Positions 17,376 through 27,355 of a stretch of DNA of 64,000 nt are shown one piece after another. This stretch comes from Firmicutes bacterium UBA7510. Lineage in GTDB: Bacteria > Bacillota > Clostridia > Tissierellales > Sedimentibacteraceae. The notes below the pieces were generated by a model. It worked only from the letters and a program-made list of their open reading frames with translations, was not told the DNA's origin and made no database searches. Position numbers and translations under genes: made by a program. Each line of letters starts with the position of its first letter. Position 1 is the stretch's first letter. Location of the stretch: contig DLNM01000013.1 of assembly GCA_002479485.1 (NCBI GenBank), positions 29,791 to 93,790 on the forward strand, read 5' to 3'.

Positions 17376-19154
17376 TTATAAACTATTTGCTAATCTTTCA
17401 AATTCATCTATTGATGCAACAATTTTATCAAGTGACATCTTCCAAAATTCTTTACTTCTTACATCAACATCTACAAGCTTACAAACATCAGCTATTTTCA
17501 TTTTACCAGTAGCCTTTAATAAATTATTATAGTCATCAATGAATGCCTTTCCTTTTTTCTCATATATAGAATATAAACCAAGTGAAAATAACAATCCAAA
17601 GGCATATGGGAAGTTATAGAAGTTTCTTTCAGCATAGTAGTAGTGAACCTTGTTTAACCACATATATGGATTTAATAGCTCATTGTCAAGCCCATCACCA
17701 TAACTCTTTTTCTGTGCCTCTAACATCACTTCTTTAATTTCATCTACAGATAATTCATGATCCTTTCTTCTATTAAAGAATTCTGTTTCAAAATAATATC
17801 TTGATAAAATATCTACTGTAACTTGAATCGCACTTAATATGCTAAAGCTTAAAAATGAAAGTTTCTCTTCATCACTAATATTCTTTAATAACTCATTTTT
17901 TAATACTTCCTCACAGAAGGTTGATGCAGTTTCTGCTAAAGGCATTGGATATGTATTGTTAAGTATACTTTCAGTAGTTAATTGTTTTCCGTGGAATCCA
18001 TGTCCTAATTCATGTGCAAGAGTATTAACATCTTTAATATTTCCGTTGAAGTTTGTCAACACTCTACTCTCTTTAATAGGATAAATACCACTACAAAAAG
18101 CTCCACTTCTCTTGCCAGCCTTAGGCTCGAAATCAACCCATCTATTATCAAATGCTTTCTTTGCAAATTCATATAATTCTTCACTAAATCCTCTAAAAGC
18201 ATTTAAAACTGTTTCTTTTCCTTCCTCTATAGTGTACTTTTTATTAGATTTTCCAACCTGAGCAGAAATATCAAAGTATGGTAATCCATTTGGGTAATTT
18301 AATAACTTTGCCTTTATCTTATAATATCTTCTAAGCTGTGGTAAGTATTCTTCTATACTTCCAATAAGGGCATCTAATGTTTCCTTATCCATTCTACACT
18401 CATTTAATGTCATTTCTAAAGGTGATGAATAGCCTCTAAGCTCTGAAATTGTTAATACTTCACCCTTAAGGTTGTTTAAACACGCAGCTGATATATCAGC
18501 ATATTTGTCATAAGCTCTACACTCAGCAAAGAATCTGTTTTTCTTAACTTCAATATCATCTGTTGATGGTAATTGTGATAAAGCAGTAACTGGAATTGTT
18601 ATTTTTTCGCCGTTTTCCTCAAGTTCAACTACAGCCTCTGATGAAACCTTGCCTTGAAGTTGTGACCATGCAGTTGAGCCTGTTAATTTCATTTTAGAAA
18701 TTAATATTTCTTCCTTGTCGCTTAATTGATGCTTACAAGCCTCTATAATTTCATATAAATAAAATTCATGTTCTTTTAATAAGCTTGATTCATTTACAGA
18801 TTTATCTATATTATCATAATTCTTTAAATAATTTTGAAATGCAATTTTAGAAGCTGTCAATTCGCTAGCATATTTGCCCACTTTACCAATATATGCTATT
18901 GCCTCTCCATCCTTTGAATTAGTAGAAATTCTTAAGGAAGCATAGCTTCTAAGTCTTATTACTAATTCTAAATACCTTTTAGTCAACTCTATGTACTTTT
19001 CAATTTTTTGTGTAGCATTATTATAATCTACAAGTTCTTTCTGTGAAAATTCAAGCATCTTTTCACCAGCAGTTGAAAGTTCATCTAAGTCTCTCTTAAA
19101 CTCATTAGAATCAAAGCTGGTATAAAGCTCGTCTAAACTCCAAGTATAATTCAT
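17376..19154 (-). CDS. pepF: Oligoendopeptidase F (peptidase M3)
   Basis: A 592-residue cytoplasmic zinc metallopeptidase that cleaves short peptides. HELGH at 381-385 is the zinc motif, with the downstream Glu within the following helix (PLAETASTFCEE). The N-terminal oligoendopeptidase F domain (about 110-180) is present and the length is normal for the family. SD GGAGG lies before the ATG. Single gene with its own terminator. Confidence 0.95.
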   Translation of the reverse strand: MNYTWSLDELYTSFDSNEFKRDLDELSTAGEKMLEFSQKELVDYNNATQKIEKYIELTKRYLELVIRLRSYASLRISTNSKDGEAIAYIGKVGKYASELTASKIAFQNYLKNYDNIDKSVNESSLLKEHEFYLYEIIEACKHQLSDKEEILISKMKLTGSTAWSQLQGKVSSEAVVELEENGEKITIPVTALSQLPSTDDIEVKKNRFFAECRAYDKYADISAACLNNLKGEVLTISELRGYSSPLEMTLNECRMDKETLDALIGSIEEYLPQLRRYYKIKAKLLNYPNGLPYFDISAQVGKSNKKYTIEEGKETVLNAFRGFSEELYEFAKKAFDNRWVDFEPKAGKRSGAFCSGIYPIKESRVLTNFNGNIKDVNTLAHELGHGFHGKQLTTESILNNTYPMPLAETASTFCEEVLKNELLKNISDEEKLSFLSFSILSAIQVTVDILSRYYFETEFFNRRKDHELSVDEIKEVMLEAQKKSYGDGLDNELLNPYMWLNKVHYYYAERNFYNFPYAFGLLFSLGLYSIYEKKGKAFIDDYNNLLKATGKMKIADVCKLVDVDVRSKEFWKMSLDKIVASIDEFERLANSL

Positions 19155-19322
19155 ATACCTACCTCCATAACATTGTTAATTAAATTATAGAATATTAATA
19201 TGATTAATACAACAGTTAAATAAGAATTTATTTGATATATAAAAGATTTAGATTTATATTTACTTTTTTCAATATATGGGGTAAAATATATTTACTATAT
19301 ATTTATATGATAGAGGTACTTT

Positions 19323-19541
19323 ATGAGAAAATATATTGCTCCTATAATAATTGGTTTAATTATGATTTTATATTTTTCGACTATAGGTATTATGGTGCTT
19401 TTTTCAAGTGACCTTAATCTGGTAGAGAAATTATTAATCACATTTATACCTCTATGCTTATCATGCATTTCAATTTACGTAATGTTACAAAGAATTAAAG
19501 AAATTAAAGGCGGTGAAGAGGATGATGCTCGTAAATATTGA
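19323..19541 (+). CDS. Small two-helix membrane protein
   Basis: A 72-residue protein with two hydrophobic segments (about 5-28 and 36-58) and a charged tail ending in GGEEDDARKY. No family recognised. SD GAGG precedes the ATG. It overlaps the next gene (YbjQ family) by 20 bases, so the two are co-translated, suggesting that it anchors or assists the YbjQ-type protein. Confidence 0.75.
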   Translation: MRKYIAPIIIGLIMILYFSTIGIMVLFSSDLNLVEKLLITFIPLCLSCISIYVMLQRIKEIKGGEEDDARKY

Positions 19542-19833
19542 CTACATACCAGGCAAAGAATTTGATGTCATTGGTTTAGTTAAAGGCAGTGTTATACAAT
19601 CAAAACACATAGGAAAGGACATAATGTCAGGCTTTAAAACTATAGTAGGTGGAGAATTAAATTCATACACTGAAATGATGGAAGAGGCTAGAGGCATAGC
19701 TACACTACGTATGGTTAAAGAAGCAGAAAAACTTGGTGCTAATGCGATAATAAATATAAGATACACCTCTGCGGCAGTAATGCAAGGTGCAGCAGAAATA
19801 CTAGCATACGGAACAGCAGTAAAAACTAAATAA
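19522..19833 (+). CDS. YbjQ/UPF0145-family protein
   Basis: About 103 residues. Family signature: IPGKEFDVIGLVKGS near the start, then GGELNSYTEMMEEARGIA and MVKEAEKLGANAIINIRYTS. These proteins form pentameric rings and are annotated as putative heavy-metal binding; function is unproven. The ATG at 19522 (after GGCGGTGAAGAGG) is chosen over a GTG 9 bases upstream; the ATG at 19525 is also possible. It overlaps the upstream small membrane-protein gene. Confidence 0.88.
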   Translation: MMLVNIDYIPGKEFDVIGLVKGSVIQSKHIGKDIMSGFKTIVGGELNSYTEMMEEARGIATLRMVKEAEKLGANAIINIRYTSAAVMQGAAEILAYGTAVKTK

Positions 19834-19864
19834 AAAAATAGGGATGATATGTCCCTATTTTTTT
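19832..19864 (+). terminator. Terminator after the YbjQ-family gene
   Basis: AAATAGGGA/TCCCTATTT stem followed by TTTTTTT; probably shared with the convergent aminotransferase gene. Confidence 0.87.
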
Positions 19865-19877
19865 CAGATAAATTACT

Positions 19878-21032
19878 TTAATTATACGCACTTTTTATGC
19901 GTTCTAGTCCTTTTACAAGAGTTTCTCTTGGACAACCTATGTTAAATCTCATAAAGCCTTTTCCGGCATCACCAAATGTATATCCAGAATTTAACTCTAC
20001 ACCAGCTTTTTTAAAGAATTTTTTTAATTCCTCATCATTTAAATTTAACTCTCTACAGTCTAACCAAATCAAGTAAGTTCCCTCTGCTTTTATTGGTTTT
20101 ATTTTCGGAGTGTATCTATTCATATAATCAATTAAAAAATCTCTATTACTTTCTAAGTAATTCATCAATTCAAATAAATAATCCTCACCATATTGATAAG
20201 CGGCCTCTAAAGCAACCTTTCCTAAAACATTCACCGAAATATGTCTTACGTTTAGGTACTCATTAAACTTGTCTCTAATTTCTTTGTTTGGTATAACTAT
20301 AATTGAAGTTGCAAGTCCAGCTAGGCTAAATGTTTTACTAGCTGAGTAGCATGCAATAGTTATATTCTTAATTTCTTCACTAAGTGATGCTATTGGGGTA
20401 TGCTTATATCCTTTGTAAATTATATCAGAATGTATTTCGTCAGCTATTATTAATATATTGTTCTTAACACAGATATTACCTAGTTTTTCAAGCTCCTCTT
20501 TAGTGAACACTCTCCCACTAGGATTATGCGGATTGGATAAAAGAAATAGTTTTGCATTTTTAGCCTTTTCTTCAAAGTCTTTAAAATCTATTTCATATTT
20601 GCCATTATTTAAAATCATATTATTTTCTATAATTTTTCTATTATTATCTGTCGGCACTTGTAGAAAGGGCGGATATACAGGTGTTTGTACAAGTATTGAA
20701 TCTCCGGCTTTTGTAAAGCATTCAATTGCATATAAAATTGCTGAAACTATACCAGGAGTATAGCTTATCCACTCATCTTCAATATTCCAGTCGTATCTTT
20801 TGCTAATCCAATTTTTTACAGTGGGAATTAAAGTTTCGCTGTATGCAGTATATCCAAATATTCCGTGCTCAATTCTTTCCTTTAATGCCTCAATAACCTC
20901 TATTGGAGCTTTAAAATCTAAATCAGCTATCCAATATGGCAAAGCTTTTACACCGTTATCCTCAGCTACTACATCCCATTTGATGCTAGCTGTATTTTCT
21001 CTTGAAATCACTTCATCAAAATTATACTTCAT
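19878..21032 (-). CDS. MalY/PatB-type PLP C-S lyase or aminotransferase
   Basis: A 384-residue fold-type I PLP enzyme. Schiff-base lysine K233 in SASKTFSLAG, PLP-binding Asp in IADEIHSD (about D198), and SNPHNPSGRVF near 166-176. The N-terminus (FDEVISRENTASIKWD) is characteristic of the MalY/PatB group, which cleave cystathionine or cysteine (beta-lyase) and in some species act as regulators. The ATG 6 bases after GGAGG is used; another ATG immediately after the SD is too close. Last gene of a long minus-strand run that starts around nfo. Confidence 0.92.
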   Translation of the reverse strand: MKYNFDEVISRENTASIKWDVVAEDNGVKALPYWIADLDFKAPIEVIEALKERIEHGIFGYTAYSETLIPTVKNWISKRYDWNIEDEWISYTPGIVSAILYAIECFTKAGDSILVQTPVYPPFLQVPTDNNRKIIENNMILNNGKYEIDFKDFEEKAKNAKLFLLSNPHNPSGRVFTKEELEKLGNICVKNNILIIADEIHSDIIYKGYKHTPIASLSEEIKNITIACYSASKTFSLAGLATSIIVIPNKEIRDKFNEYLNVRHISVNVLGKVALEAAYQYGEDYLFELMNYLESNRDFLIDYMNRYTPKIKPIKAEGTYLIWLDCRELNLNDEELKKFFKKAGVELNSGYTFGDAGKGFMRFNIGCPRETLVKGLERIKSAYN

Positions 21033-21052
21033 AAACATCCTCCAAGTTGAGA

Positions 21053-23185
21053 CTATGAAATTACATTAAAATTAACATACCTGCCATTAATTTGCATGTT
21101 AATTGATATATTTTTTTCACTACCATCTTCAAGTTTTATAGAAAAGTCATTGGTTTTACCATTTTCTATTAGTTCTTTAGCCATTTCCTTAGTTAGATTT
21201 ATGTTATTTTCAACAAATACCTTATCACTTTTCCATATTCCAAAATTACATTTTGGATAATTTCTAAATCCTGAACAGTAAAAGCCCTTTTCACTTTCAA
21301 AAATGCTTTGTCCGCATTTTGGACAAATTCCAATAACCTCTTTGTTGGAATTATATAAATTGTTTCCAGTAAAGCTAACATTGGCTAAATTGCTTCTTTT
21401 ACCTTCATTAATTATATCATAAACGTATTTTTTAATATTAACTATAAAATTTTGAGATTTTTCATCACCTGATGTAATTTTATTTAAAGATTGCTCCCAT
21501 TCTCCTGTCAAATCTGGTTTTTTAAGCTTTTCTGGAATGAGCTCTATAAGTTTAATACCATTTTCAGTAGGAACAAGATTTTTCTTATTTCTTTTAATAT
21601 ATCCTACAGATACGAGTTTTTCAATTATGCCAGCTCTTGTTGCCGGTGTACCAAGACCAATACTCTTCATATTTTCTCTTAGCTCTTCATCTTCTATTTG
21701 CTTGCCAGCAGTCTCCATAGCAGTAAGCAGTGTAGCCTCATTATAAAGCTTTGGAGAAGATGTTTTCTTTTCTAAAAGCTTTAACTCCTCAACATTAACC
21801 TTATCATTTTTCTTAACAGCCTTTGTTATTTCTTTTTCATCTTCTTCGTCGGTATTAACAACTTTTCCAAGAAGTATATCCTCTGTTTCCTTCCAACCAG
21901 GTACTGTTATTTTTTTACCTCTAGCCTTAAAGTTTTCATTTTCTATAACAAGCTCTATATCTGTTTGCTCGTATTCCTGCTTTTTATCTAATGCTACGAT
22001 AAATCTAGTAATAACAAGCTTAAGTATGTTTCTTTCTTTTTCAGGAAGCTTTATTCTCTCAAGATTTCTAATATTGTCTGTTACTATAATAGCATGGTGA
22101 TCAGTTATCTTTTTATCATCAATCACTCTTTTATCAGTATTAATTTTTTGAGATAAAACTTTATCTATACAGCTCTCGGTCTCTTTGTACCCTTGTTTAA
22201 TATTAAGTAATAAACCATTAAGCTTTGGCTTCATATCATTGCTTAGATATCTGCTATCTGTTCTTGGATATGTTGTTAGCTTATATTTTTCATATAAATT
22301 TTGTGCAGCTTCTAGTGTTTGTTCTGCCGTATATCCATATTTTTTGTTGCCATCTCTTTGAAGCTCAGTTAAATCATATAACAATGGTCTTTCAGTTGTA
22401 GCTTTTTTCTTTGTTACTTTTGTTATTAAGCCTTCTTTATTTTCGCATTTTTTAATTATTTCTTCGGCTTTTTCTTTTTCCTTTATTCTAGTTCCATCCT
22501 CATTATACCATGTAGCAGTAAAGCTTCCACAGTTTGCAGAAATCTCAAAAAATGGTTCTGGAACAAAATTATCTATCTCATGCTGCCTTTGAACTATCAT
22601 GGCAAGTGTTGGTGTTTGAACACGTCCAATTGTCAATTTTTGATTATATTTAACAGAAAATAATCTTGTAGCATTTATTCCAACAAGCCAATCAGCTTCA
22701 GACCTTGATTTTGCAGATTGGTATAAAAGATAATAATCCTTATTATCTCTTAAGCTATTAAAGCCTTCTTTTATAGCCTCATCTGTCATACTGCTTATCC
22801 ACAATCTTTTTACAGGCTTTTTACATTCAGCAGTAATATAAACATATCCAAAAATTAGCTGTCCTTCTCTCCCAGCATCGGTTGCACATATAATTTCATC
22901 TACATCTTCATTATTCATTAATCTTTTTACAATATCATATTGTTCCTTTGTAGATTCATTTATAACATATTTAAATTTAGTAGGGAAGATAGGTAATGTA
23001 TTCATATTCCAAGTCTTAAACTTAGAATCATACTCCTCTGGCATTGCTAATTGCACTAAGTGACCCACGCACCAGGTTACGGTATATCCATTACCAGCCA
23101 TATACCCATTTCCCCGTTTATTAATCCCCAATACATTTGCAATGTCTTTTGCAACTGATGGTTTCTCCGTTATAATTAATTTCAT
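21053..23185 (-). CDS. topB: DNA topoisomerase III
   Basis: A 710-residue type IA topoisomerase. TOPRIM domain at the N-terminus (EKPSVAKDIA; the acidic triad includes ATDAGREGQ at 101-109), catalytic Tyr306 in TTYPRTDSRY, and a C-terminal zinc-ribbon-like CPKCG...CSG...C segment (about 620-660). It resolves single-strand catenanes at replication forks and recombination intermediates. Complete. It starts 2 bases after the rng stop, so the two are probably coupled. Confidence 0.95.
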   Translation of the reverse strand: MKLIITEKPSVAKDIANVLGINKRGNGYMAGNGYTVTWCVGHLVQLAMPEEYDSKFKTWNMNTLPIFPTKFKYVINESTKEQYDIVKRLMNNEDVDEIICATDAGREGQLIFGYVYITAECKKPVKRLWISSMTDEAIKEGFNSLRDNKDYYLLYQSAKSRSEADWLVGINATRLFSVKYNQKLTIGRVQTPTLAMIVQRQHEIDNFVPEPFFEISANCGSFTATWYNEDGTRIKEKEKAEEIIKKCENKEGLITKVTKKKATTERPLLYDLTELQRDGNKKYGYTAEQTLEAAQNLYEKYKLTTYPRTDSRYLSNDMKPKLNGLLLNIKQGYKETESCIDKVLSQKINTDKRVIDDKKITDHHAIIVTDNIRNLERIKLPEKERNILKLVITRFIVALDKKQEYEQTDIELVIENENFKARGKKITVPGWKETEDILLGKVVNTDEEDEKEITKAVKKNDKVNVEELKLLEKKTSSPKLYNEATLLTAMETAGKQIEDEELRENMKSIGLGTPATRAGIIEKLVSVGYIKRNKKNLVPTENGIKLIELIPEKLKKPDLTGEWEQSLNKITSGDEKSQNFIVNIKKYVYDIINEGKRSNLANVSFTGNNLYNSNKEVIGICPKCGQSIFESEKGFYCSGFRNYPKCNFGIWKSDKVFVENNINLTKEMAKELIENGKTNDFSIKLEDGSEKNISINMQINGRYVNFNVIS

Positions 23186-23187
23186 TT

Positions 23188-24660
23188 CTAACCCTTTTTA
23201 CCCATTTTTTCTATTTCTATAATATTGCTTAAGGAATTATTATCTTTAATAAAGCTTATACTAATATTTGATTTTTCTTCCATAAGCCAAATCTCATTTT
23301 TTAGTTCAATTGTTACCTTATTATAAATTTGCTCATTGCACTTTAAAATAACAAAATTGCATGATGTATTTGAATGTACTTTTCTTATTATATTTTCAAT
23401 TTTAAATAATATTTGTAGAGAGGATGGAACAGTACCGCTTCCATTGCAAGCTTTGCATTTTTCATTCATAGAGTTGTAGAAATTTTCCCTATTTCTTTTT
23501 CTTGTTATTTCCATAAGATTTAGCTTGGTCATACCTAAAACCTTAGTTTTTGCTTTATCCTGCTTCAATAATTCTTTAGCTTTATTAACTAAAATTTCTG
23601 AAAAATCATTTTTTCGAAAATCTATAAAATCAATAATAATAATTCCACTTATGTTTCTTAGCCTTATTTGTCTAGCTATTTCTTTTAGCGCGACCAAATT
23701 CATAGTTAAAGAAGTATCATCCTGCAAACTGTTCGTACCAATGAATTTTCCACTATTTACGTCTATTACTGTCATCGCCTCTGTACTATCTATAATAATG
23801 CTTCCACCATTATCAAGTTCTATTTTTCTATCATTTAATTCGTCTATTTGTTTTTCAATATTAAATGTCTCAAATAGGTTTGTGTAGGAATCTATTAATT
23901 TAATATTATTATATCCATCATATTTAGATAAAAGATTGCTTACGATATTCTTTGTTTCTTTATCCTCAACATAGACTTCATCTACATCTTTATTGATATA
24001 TTCAAAAAATACCTTTTCAAGTAATGTATTATGTCTTTGTAACAACTTAGGTGCATAGGAATAACCATACTCTTTTTCTATTTTTTTATATTTATTAACT
24101 AATAAATTATATTCTTCTTGTAGTACTTTTTCATCTAATCCTTCAGCAGAGGTTCTAATAACCATACCATAGTCTTCGCTTAAAATTTTATTACCAATGT
24201 CATATAATCTTTTCTTCTCTATTTTATTTACAATTCTTTTGGACACATTGACTTCCATATTTTTTGGAATCAAGGCAAGATATTTACCAGCTAAAGATAT
24301 GTCTGTAGTAACAGCAACATTCTTTTCACCTATTGGCTCTCGAATAACCTGAACCATTAATTCCTCACCTTTTTTTACAATATCGCTTATATTATAGATT
24401 TCATCCTTGCTTAAATTTTTATCAGATATAGTTTTATTAGATAATAACTCATCTATATATAAATAAGCATTTTTCTCAAGTCCAATGTCCACAAAAACTG
24501 CTTGCATTCCTGGTAATATATCTATAACCTTACCTTTGTAAATATTGCTAAGGCTACTATATTCATTTTTATTCTCATAAAAAAATTCTTCTAAACTTCC
24601 ATCTATTAATATAGCTACCTTCTCATAGGAAAAAGAGCTCGTTATAATTAACTGTCTCAT
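23188..24660 (-). CDS. rng: Ribonuclease E/G family protein (RNase G)
   Basis: A 490-residue endoribonuclease. It begins MRQLIITSS with the S1 RNA-binding domain inserted at about 35-125 (YKGKVIDILPGMQAVFVDIG). Catalytic-site acidic residues lie in VIDVNSGKF and IIIDFIDF. The Zn-link CxxC is in CKACNGSG. The start after GGGAGG is used rather than an in-frame ATG 21 bases upstream that lies inside the hairpin element. RNase E/G directly downstream of the TIGR03960/TIGR03936 pair is conserved in Clostridia. Hairpin element B fills its 5' gap. Confidence 0.94.
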   Translation of the reverse strand: MRQLIITSSFSYEKVAILIDGSLEEFFYENKNEYSSLSNIYKGKVIDILPGMQAVFVDIGLEKNAYLYIDELLSNKTISDKNLSKDEIYNISDIVKKGEELMVQVIREPIGEKNVAVTTDISLAGKYLALIPKNMEVNVSKRIVNKIEKKRLYDIGNKILSEDYGMVIRTSAEGLDEKVLQEEYNLLVNKYKKIEKEYGYSYAPKLLQRHNTLLEKVFFEYINKDVDEVYVEDKETKNIVSNLLSKYDGYNNIKLIDSYTNLFETFNIEKQIDELNDRKIELDNGGSIIIDSTEAMTVIDVNSGKFIGTNSLQDDTSLTMNLVALKEIARQIRLRNISGIIIIDFIDFRKNDFSEILVNKAKELLKQDKAKTKVLGMTKLNLMEITRKRNRENFYNSMNEKCKACNGSGTVPSSLQILFKIENIIRKVHSNTSCNFVILKCNEQIYNKVTIELKNEIWLMEEKSNISISFIKDNNSLSNIIEIEKMGKKG

Positions 24661-24663
24661 AAT

Positions 24664-24806
24664 TTCCTCCCATTGCGCCACTTCGTGGCGTCACAATAAT
24701 TTTAGTGTAAAACAAACTTTACACTTGAAGAATCGTTTTTTGATTCTTCCATAGAGTGAAATACATTTCATTCTGTGAAGAGTGTTTTCTCTTCACTCTT
24801 ATACCT
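24664..24806 (-). repeat. Multi-hairpin intergenic element, copy B (upstream of rng)
   Basis: Read toward rng it has five hairpins: GAGTGAAG/CTTCAC, GAATGAAAT/ATTTCACTC, GGAAGAATC/GATTCTTC, AGTGTAAA/TTTACACT, and CGCCAC-GAA-GTGGCG, ending CAATGGGAGG (the SD). Compared with copy A the third stem has a compensatory A-to-G and T-to-C pair. It fills the whole gap between the TIGR03936 gene and rng. Confidence 0.78.
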
Positions 24807-24811
24807 CAATT

Positions 24812-25495
24812 TTACAATATTGGTTTTAGATCCTCACTTAACGATTCCACCTTCATAGCTGAATAATAGTCTATTACAATATTATTTTCTTCTAAAACCT
24901 TAATAAAATCAGAAACCTTCATACTTCCTTCGCCAGAAGTTTTAAAAACAACTTCTATAATAATTTTTTCATCATTTATTATTTTAGCCTTTGTATAATG
25001 AATAAAATCTTTTGTATTAATTTCTTTTTTTGTAACCTTATTTTTTGCTTTATTCTTTTTCTCTTTTATATATGTTACACCTTCATTTGCCATTTTAGCA
25101 AGTAAAGCATTTAAATTTTCTATATCAATATCGCTTGCTTCTATATTTATTAAGTATTCAGCATAATTACACATTGTCATAAGAGAATCTTTACCTTCAT
25201 AATACTTTGCACCCATTATCTTCATTTTGTTAGGCAAAACATCATTTAAGGCATCAACAAGTTTTTCTATATCAACTTTTTCAGTTAACTCAAGCTCAAA
25301 ATATTCCCCAACACTTTCAACACCAAGAGACAAAGGAAAACCGAATGCTATCTTAATATGTGGGTTAAATCCTTCTGAATATTTTGCAGGAAGCTTTGCT
25401 CTACAAATAGCTCTTTGCATAAGCCTTAAGATATCTAAGTGTGAAATAAACTTCAAATCACCAGTTTTAGTATATTTACAAATTACCTTATACAC
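24812..25495 (-). CDS. TIGR03936/DUF2344 protein, radical-SAM-associated
   Basis: A 227-residue protein starting at a GTG (MYKVICKYTKTGDLKFISHLD after translation), 10 bases downstream of GGAGG and overlapping the upstream gene by 8 bases. Typical family features are FISHLDILRLMQRA and YSEGFNPHIKIAFGFPLSLGVES. It nearly always follows the TIGR03960 radical SAM gene, and the two are sometimes fused. Exact function is unknown; the linkage to RNase G hints at RNA or ribosome modification (inference). Confidence 0.9.
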   Translation of the reverse strand: MYKVICKYTKTGDLKFISHLDILRLMQRAICRAKLPAKYSEGFNPHIKIAFGFPLSLGVESVGEYFELELTEKVDIEKLVDALNDVLPNKMKIMGAKYYEGKDSLMTMCNYAEYLINIEASDIDIENLNALLAKMANEGVTYIKEKKNKAKNKVTKKEINTKDFIHYTKAKIINDEKIIIEVVFKTSGEGSMKVSDFIKVLEENNIVIDYYSAMKVESLSEDLKPIL

Positions 25496-27338
25496 GTTTA
25501 CATACACCTCCAACTTTTCTTTTATTAATACCACAATTGCTACATTTTTCCTTACAGTTCGGTGTAGTAGATTCACTTAAAGCTTTATTGTACTCATCAA
25601 TTAAAAAGCTTTTTTCAACGCCAATATCTATAAAATCCCAAGGAAGAACCTCAGTAATCTCTCTGTTTCTAGTTGCATAAAAATCTGTGCTAATTCCTAA
25701 TTCATCAAAAGTTTCAATCCATGTATTGTATTTAAACCATTCATTCCAACCATCAAATTTACAGCCTTTTTCCCAAGCTTTTATTAACACATCAGCTACT
25801 CTTCTGTCACCTCTAGCAAAAACAGCCTCCAAATAGCTTATACGCGGCGCATGGTAATTATATACAACTTTTTTATCCTTTATTTCTCTATCAAGCATCT
25901 TGGCCTTATCGTAAAATTCATCAATAGTATTTTGTCCAAACCACTGAAATGGTGTAAATGGTTTTGGAACAAAGCATGCAGCACTTACTGTAACTCTAAG
26001 ATTACCTTTGATTTGTTCTCTTGGTCTATCAAAAAATGAATCTTTTATCTTATAGGCTAAATCCTTTATTCCCATAACGTCTTCTACAGTCTCAGTTGGA
26101 AGTCCAATCATAAAGTACAGTTTAACAGTCGACCAGCCTAAATCGAAGGCTGTTTTAACAGGTTTTAAAATTTGTTCTTCAGTTAAATTTTTATTAATTA
26201 CATCTCTTAAACGTTGAGAGCCAGCCTCAGGTGCAAATGTTAAGCCTGATTTTTTAACCTCTTGCAATTTTTCAATTAAATCGAAGGTAACTGTATCAAG
26301 TCTTAAGGATGGTAATGATATTCCTATATTCCTTTTTTCATACTTTTCAAGAAGCTGTGTAGCTAAATCTCCTAAACAAGAGTAATCACTAGAGCTTAGA
26401 GAAGATAATGATATTTCTTCATGTCCAGATGATTCAATTAGGTTTTCTGCTTGACTTAATAAGGTATTTACATTTTTTTCTCTAAAAGGTCTATATAACA
26501 TACCAGCTTGACAAAATCTACATCCTCTGACACATCCTCTAAGGATTTCTAAAACTACTCTATCATGTACTGTATCAATATATGGTACAATTATTTTGTC
26601 AGGGAAATAGCTTTTATCCATATCCTTAATAATTCTTCTTTTTATAATTTCAGGTGCATTAGAATTAAGTATCTTTCTTTCCTTTATGGTGCCATCCTCA
26701 TTGTATATAACATCATAAAATTTAGGCACATATATACCTTCAATTTGTGCAGCTTTTTCTAAAAATTCATCCTTAGTGTATCCTTTTTCCTTCTTTTCCT
26801 CATATAAATTACACAGTTCTAATGTTACCTCTTCAGCTTCTCCAAGCACGAATAAATCTATAACATTGTATAAAGGCTCTGGATTAAATGCACATGGTCC
26901 TCCAGCAATAATAAGCGGCATATTGTCATCTCTATCCTCTGAACGAACAGGAATATTTGCAAGGTCTATCATATTCAATACATTTGTAAAGCTCATCTCA
27001 TATTGCAGAGTAAATCCAACTATATCAAAATCCTTTAACTCGTCCTTGCTTTCAAGTGCAAACAAAGGTATGTCGTTTTCTCTCATTATTTCTTCCATAT
27101 CAACCCAAGGTGCAAATACTCTTTCACACCAAATGTTGTCTTGAGAATTTAATAAATTATACAATATGTGCATTCCTAGATGAGACATTCCTACTTCATA
27201 TACATCGGGAAAAGCAAAGGCAAACCTCAGATTTATATTTTCTTTATTTTTAACAATTTCATTTAACTCACTACCTACATATCTTGCAGGTTTTTCAGCC
27301 TTTAATAAAAGCTTATCTAATTTTTTAGTATTTATCAT
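25488..27338 (-). CDS. TIGR03960-family B12-binding-domain radical SAM protein
   Basis: A 616-residue radical SAM protein. The N-terminal part resembles a cobalamin-binding Rossmann fold (RFAFAFPDVYEVGMSHLGM). The radical SAM core has the Cys motif in RGCVRGCRFCQAG, which binds the [4Fe-4S] cluster. The C-terminal domain ends with a Cys-rich stretch (NCKEKCSNCGINK), possibly another metal site. Substrate unknown. Overlaps the TIGR03936 gene and is 17 bases downstream of the S9 peptidase gene. Confidence 0.93.
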   Translation of the reverse strand: MINTKKLDKLLLKAEKPARYVGSELNEIVKNKENINLRFAFAFPDVYEVGMSHLGMHILYNLLNSQDNIWCERVFAPWVDMEEIMRENDIPLFALESKDELKDFDIVGFTLQYEMSFTNVLNMIDLANIPVRSEDRDDNMPLIIAGGPCAFNPEPLYNVIDLFVLGEAEEVTLELCNLYEEKKEKGYTKDEFLEKAAQIEGIYVPKFYDVIYNEDGTIKERKILNSNAPEIIKRRIIKDMDKSYFPDKIIVPYIDTVHDRVVLEILRGCVRGCRFCQAGMLYRPFREKNVNTLLSQAENLIESSGHEEISLSSLSSSDYSCLGDLATQLLEKYEKRNIGISLPSLRLDTVTFDLIEKLQEVKKSGLTFAPEAGSQRLRDVINKNLTEEQILKPVKTAFDLGWSTVKLYFMIGLPTETVEDVMGIKDLAYKIKDSFFDRPREQIKGNLRVTVSAACFVPKPFTPFQWFGQNTIDEFYDKAKMLDREIKDKKVVYNYHAPRISYLEAVFARGDRRVADVLIKAWEKGCKFDGWNEWFKYNTWIETFDELGISTDFYATRNREITEVLPWDFIDIGVEKSFLIDEYNKALSESTTPNCKEKCSNCGINKRKVGGVCKRV

Positions 27339-27355
27339 TATTCAAACCTATCTCT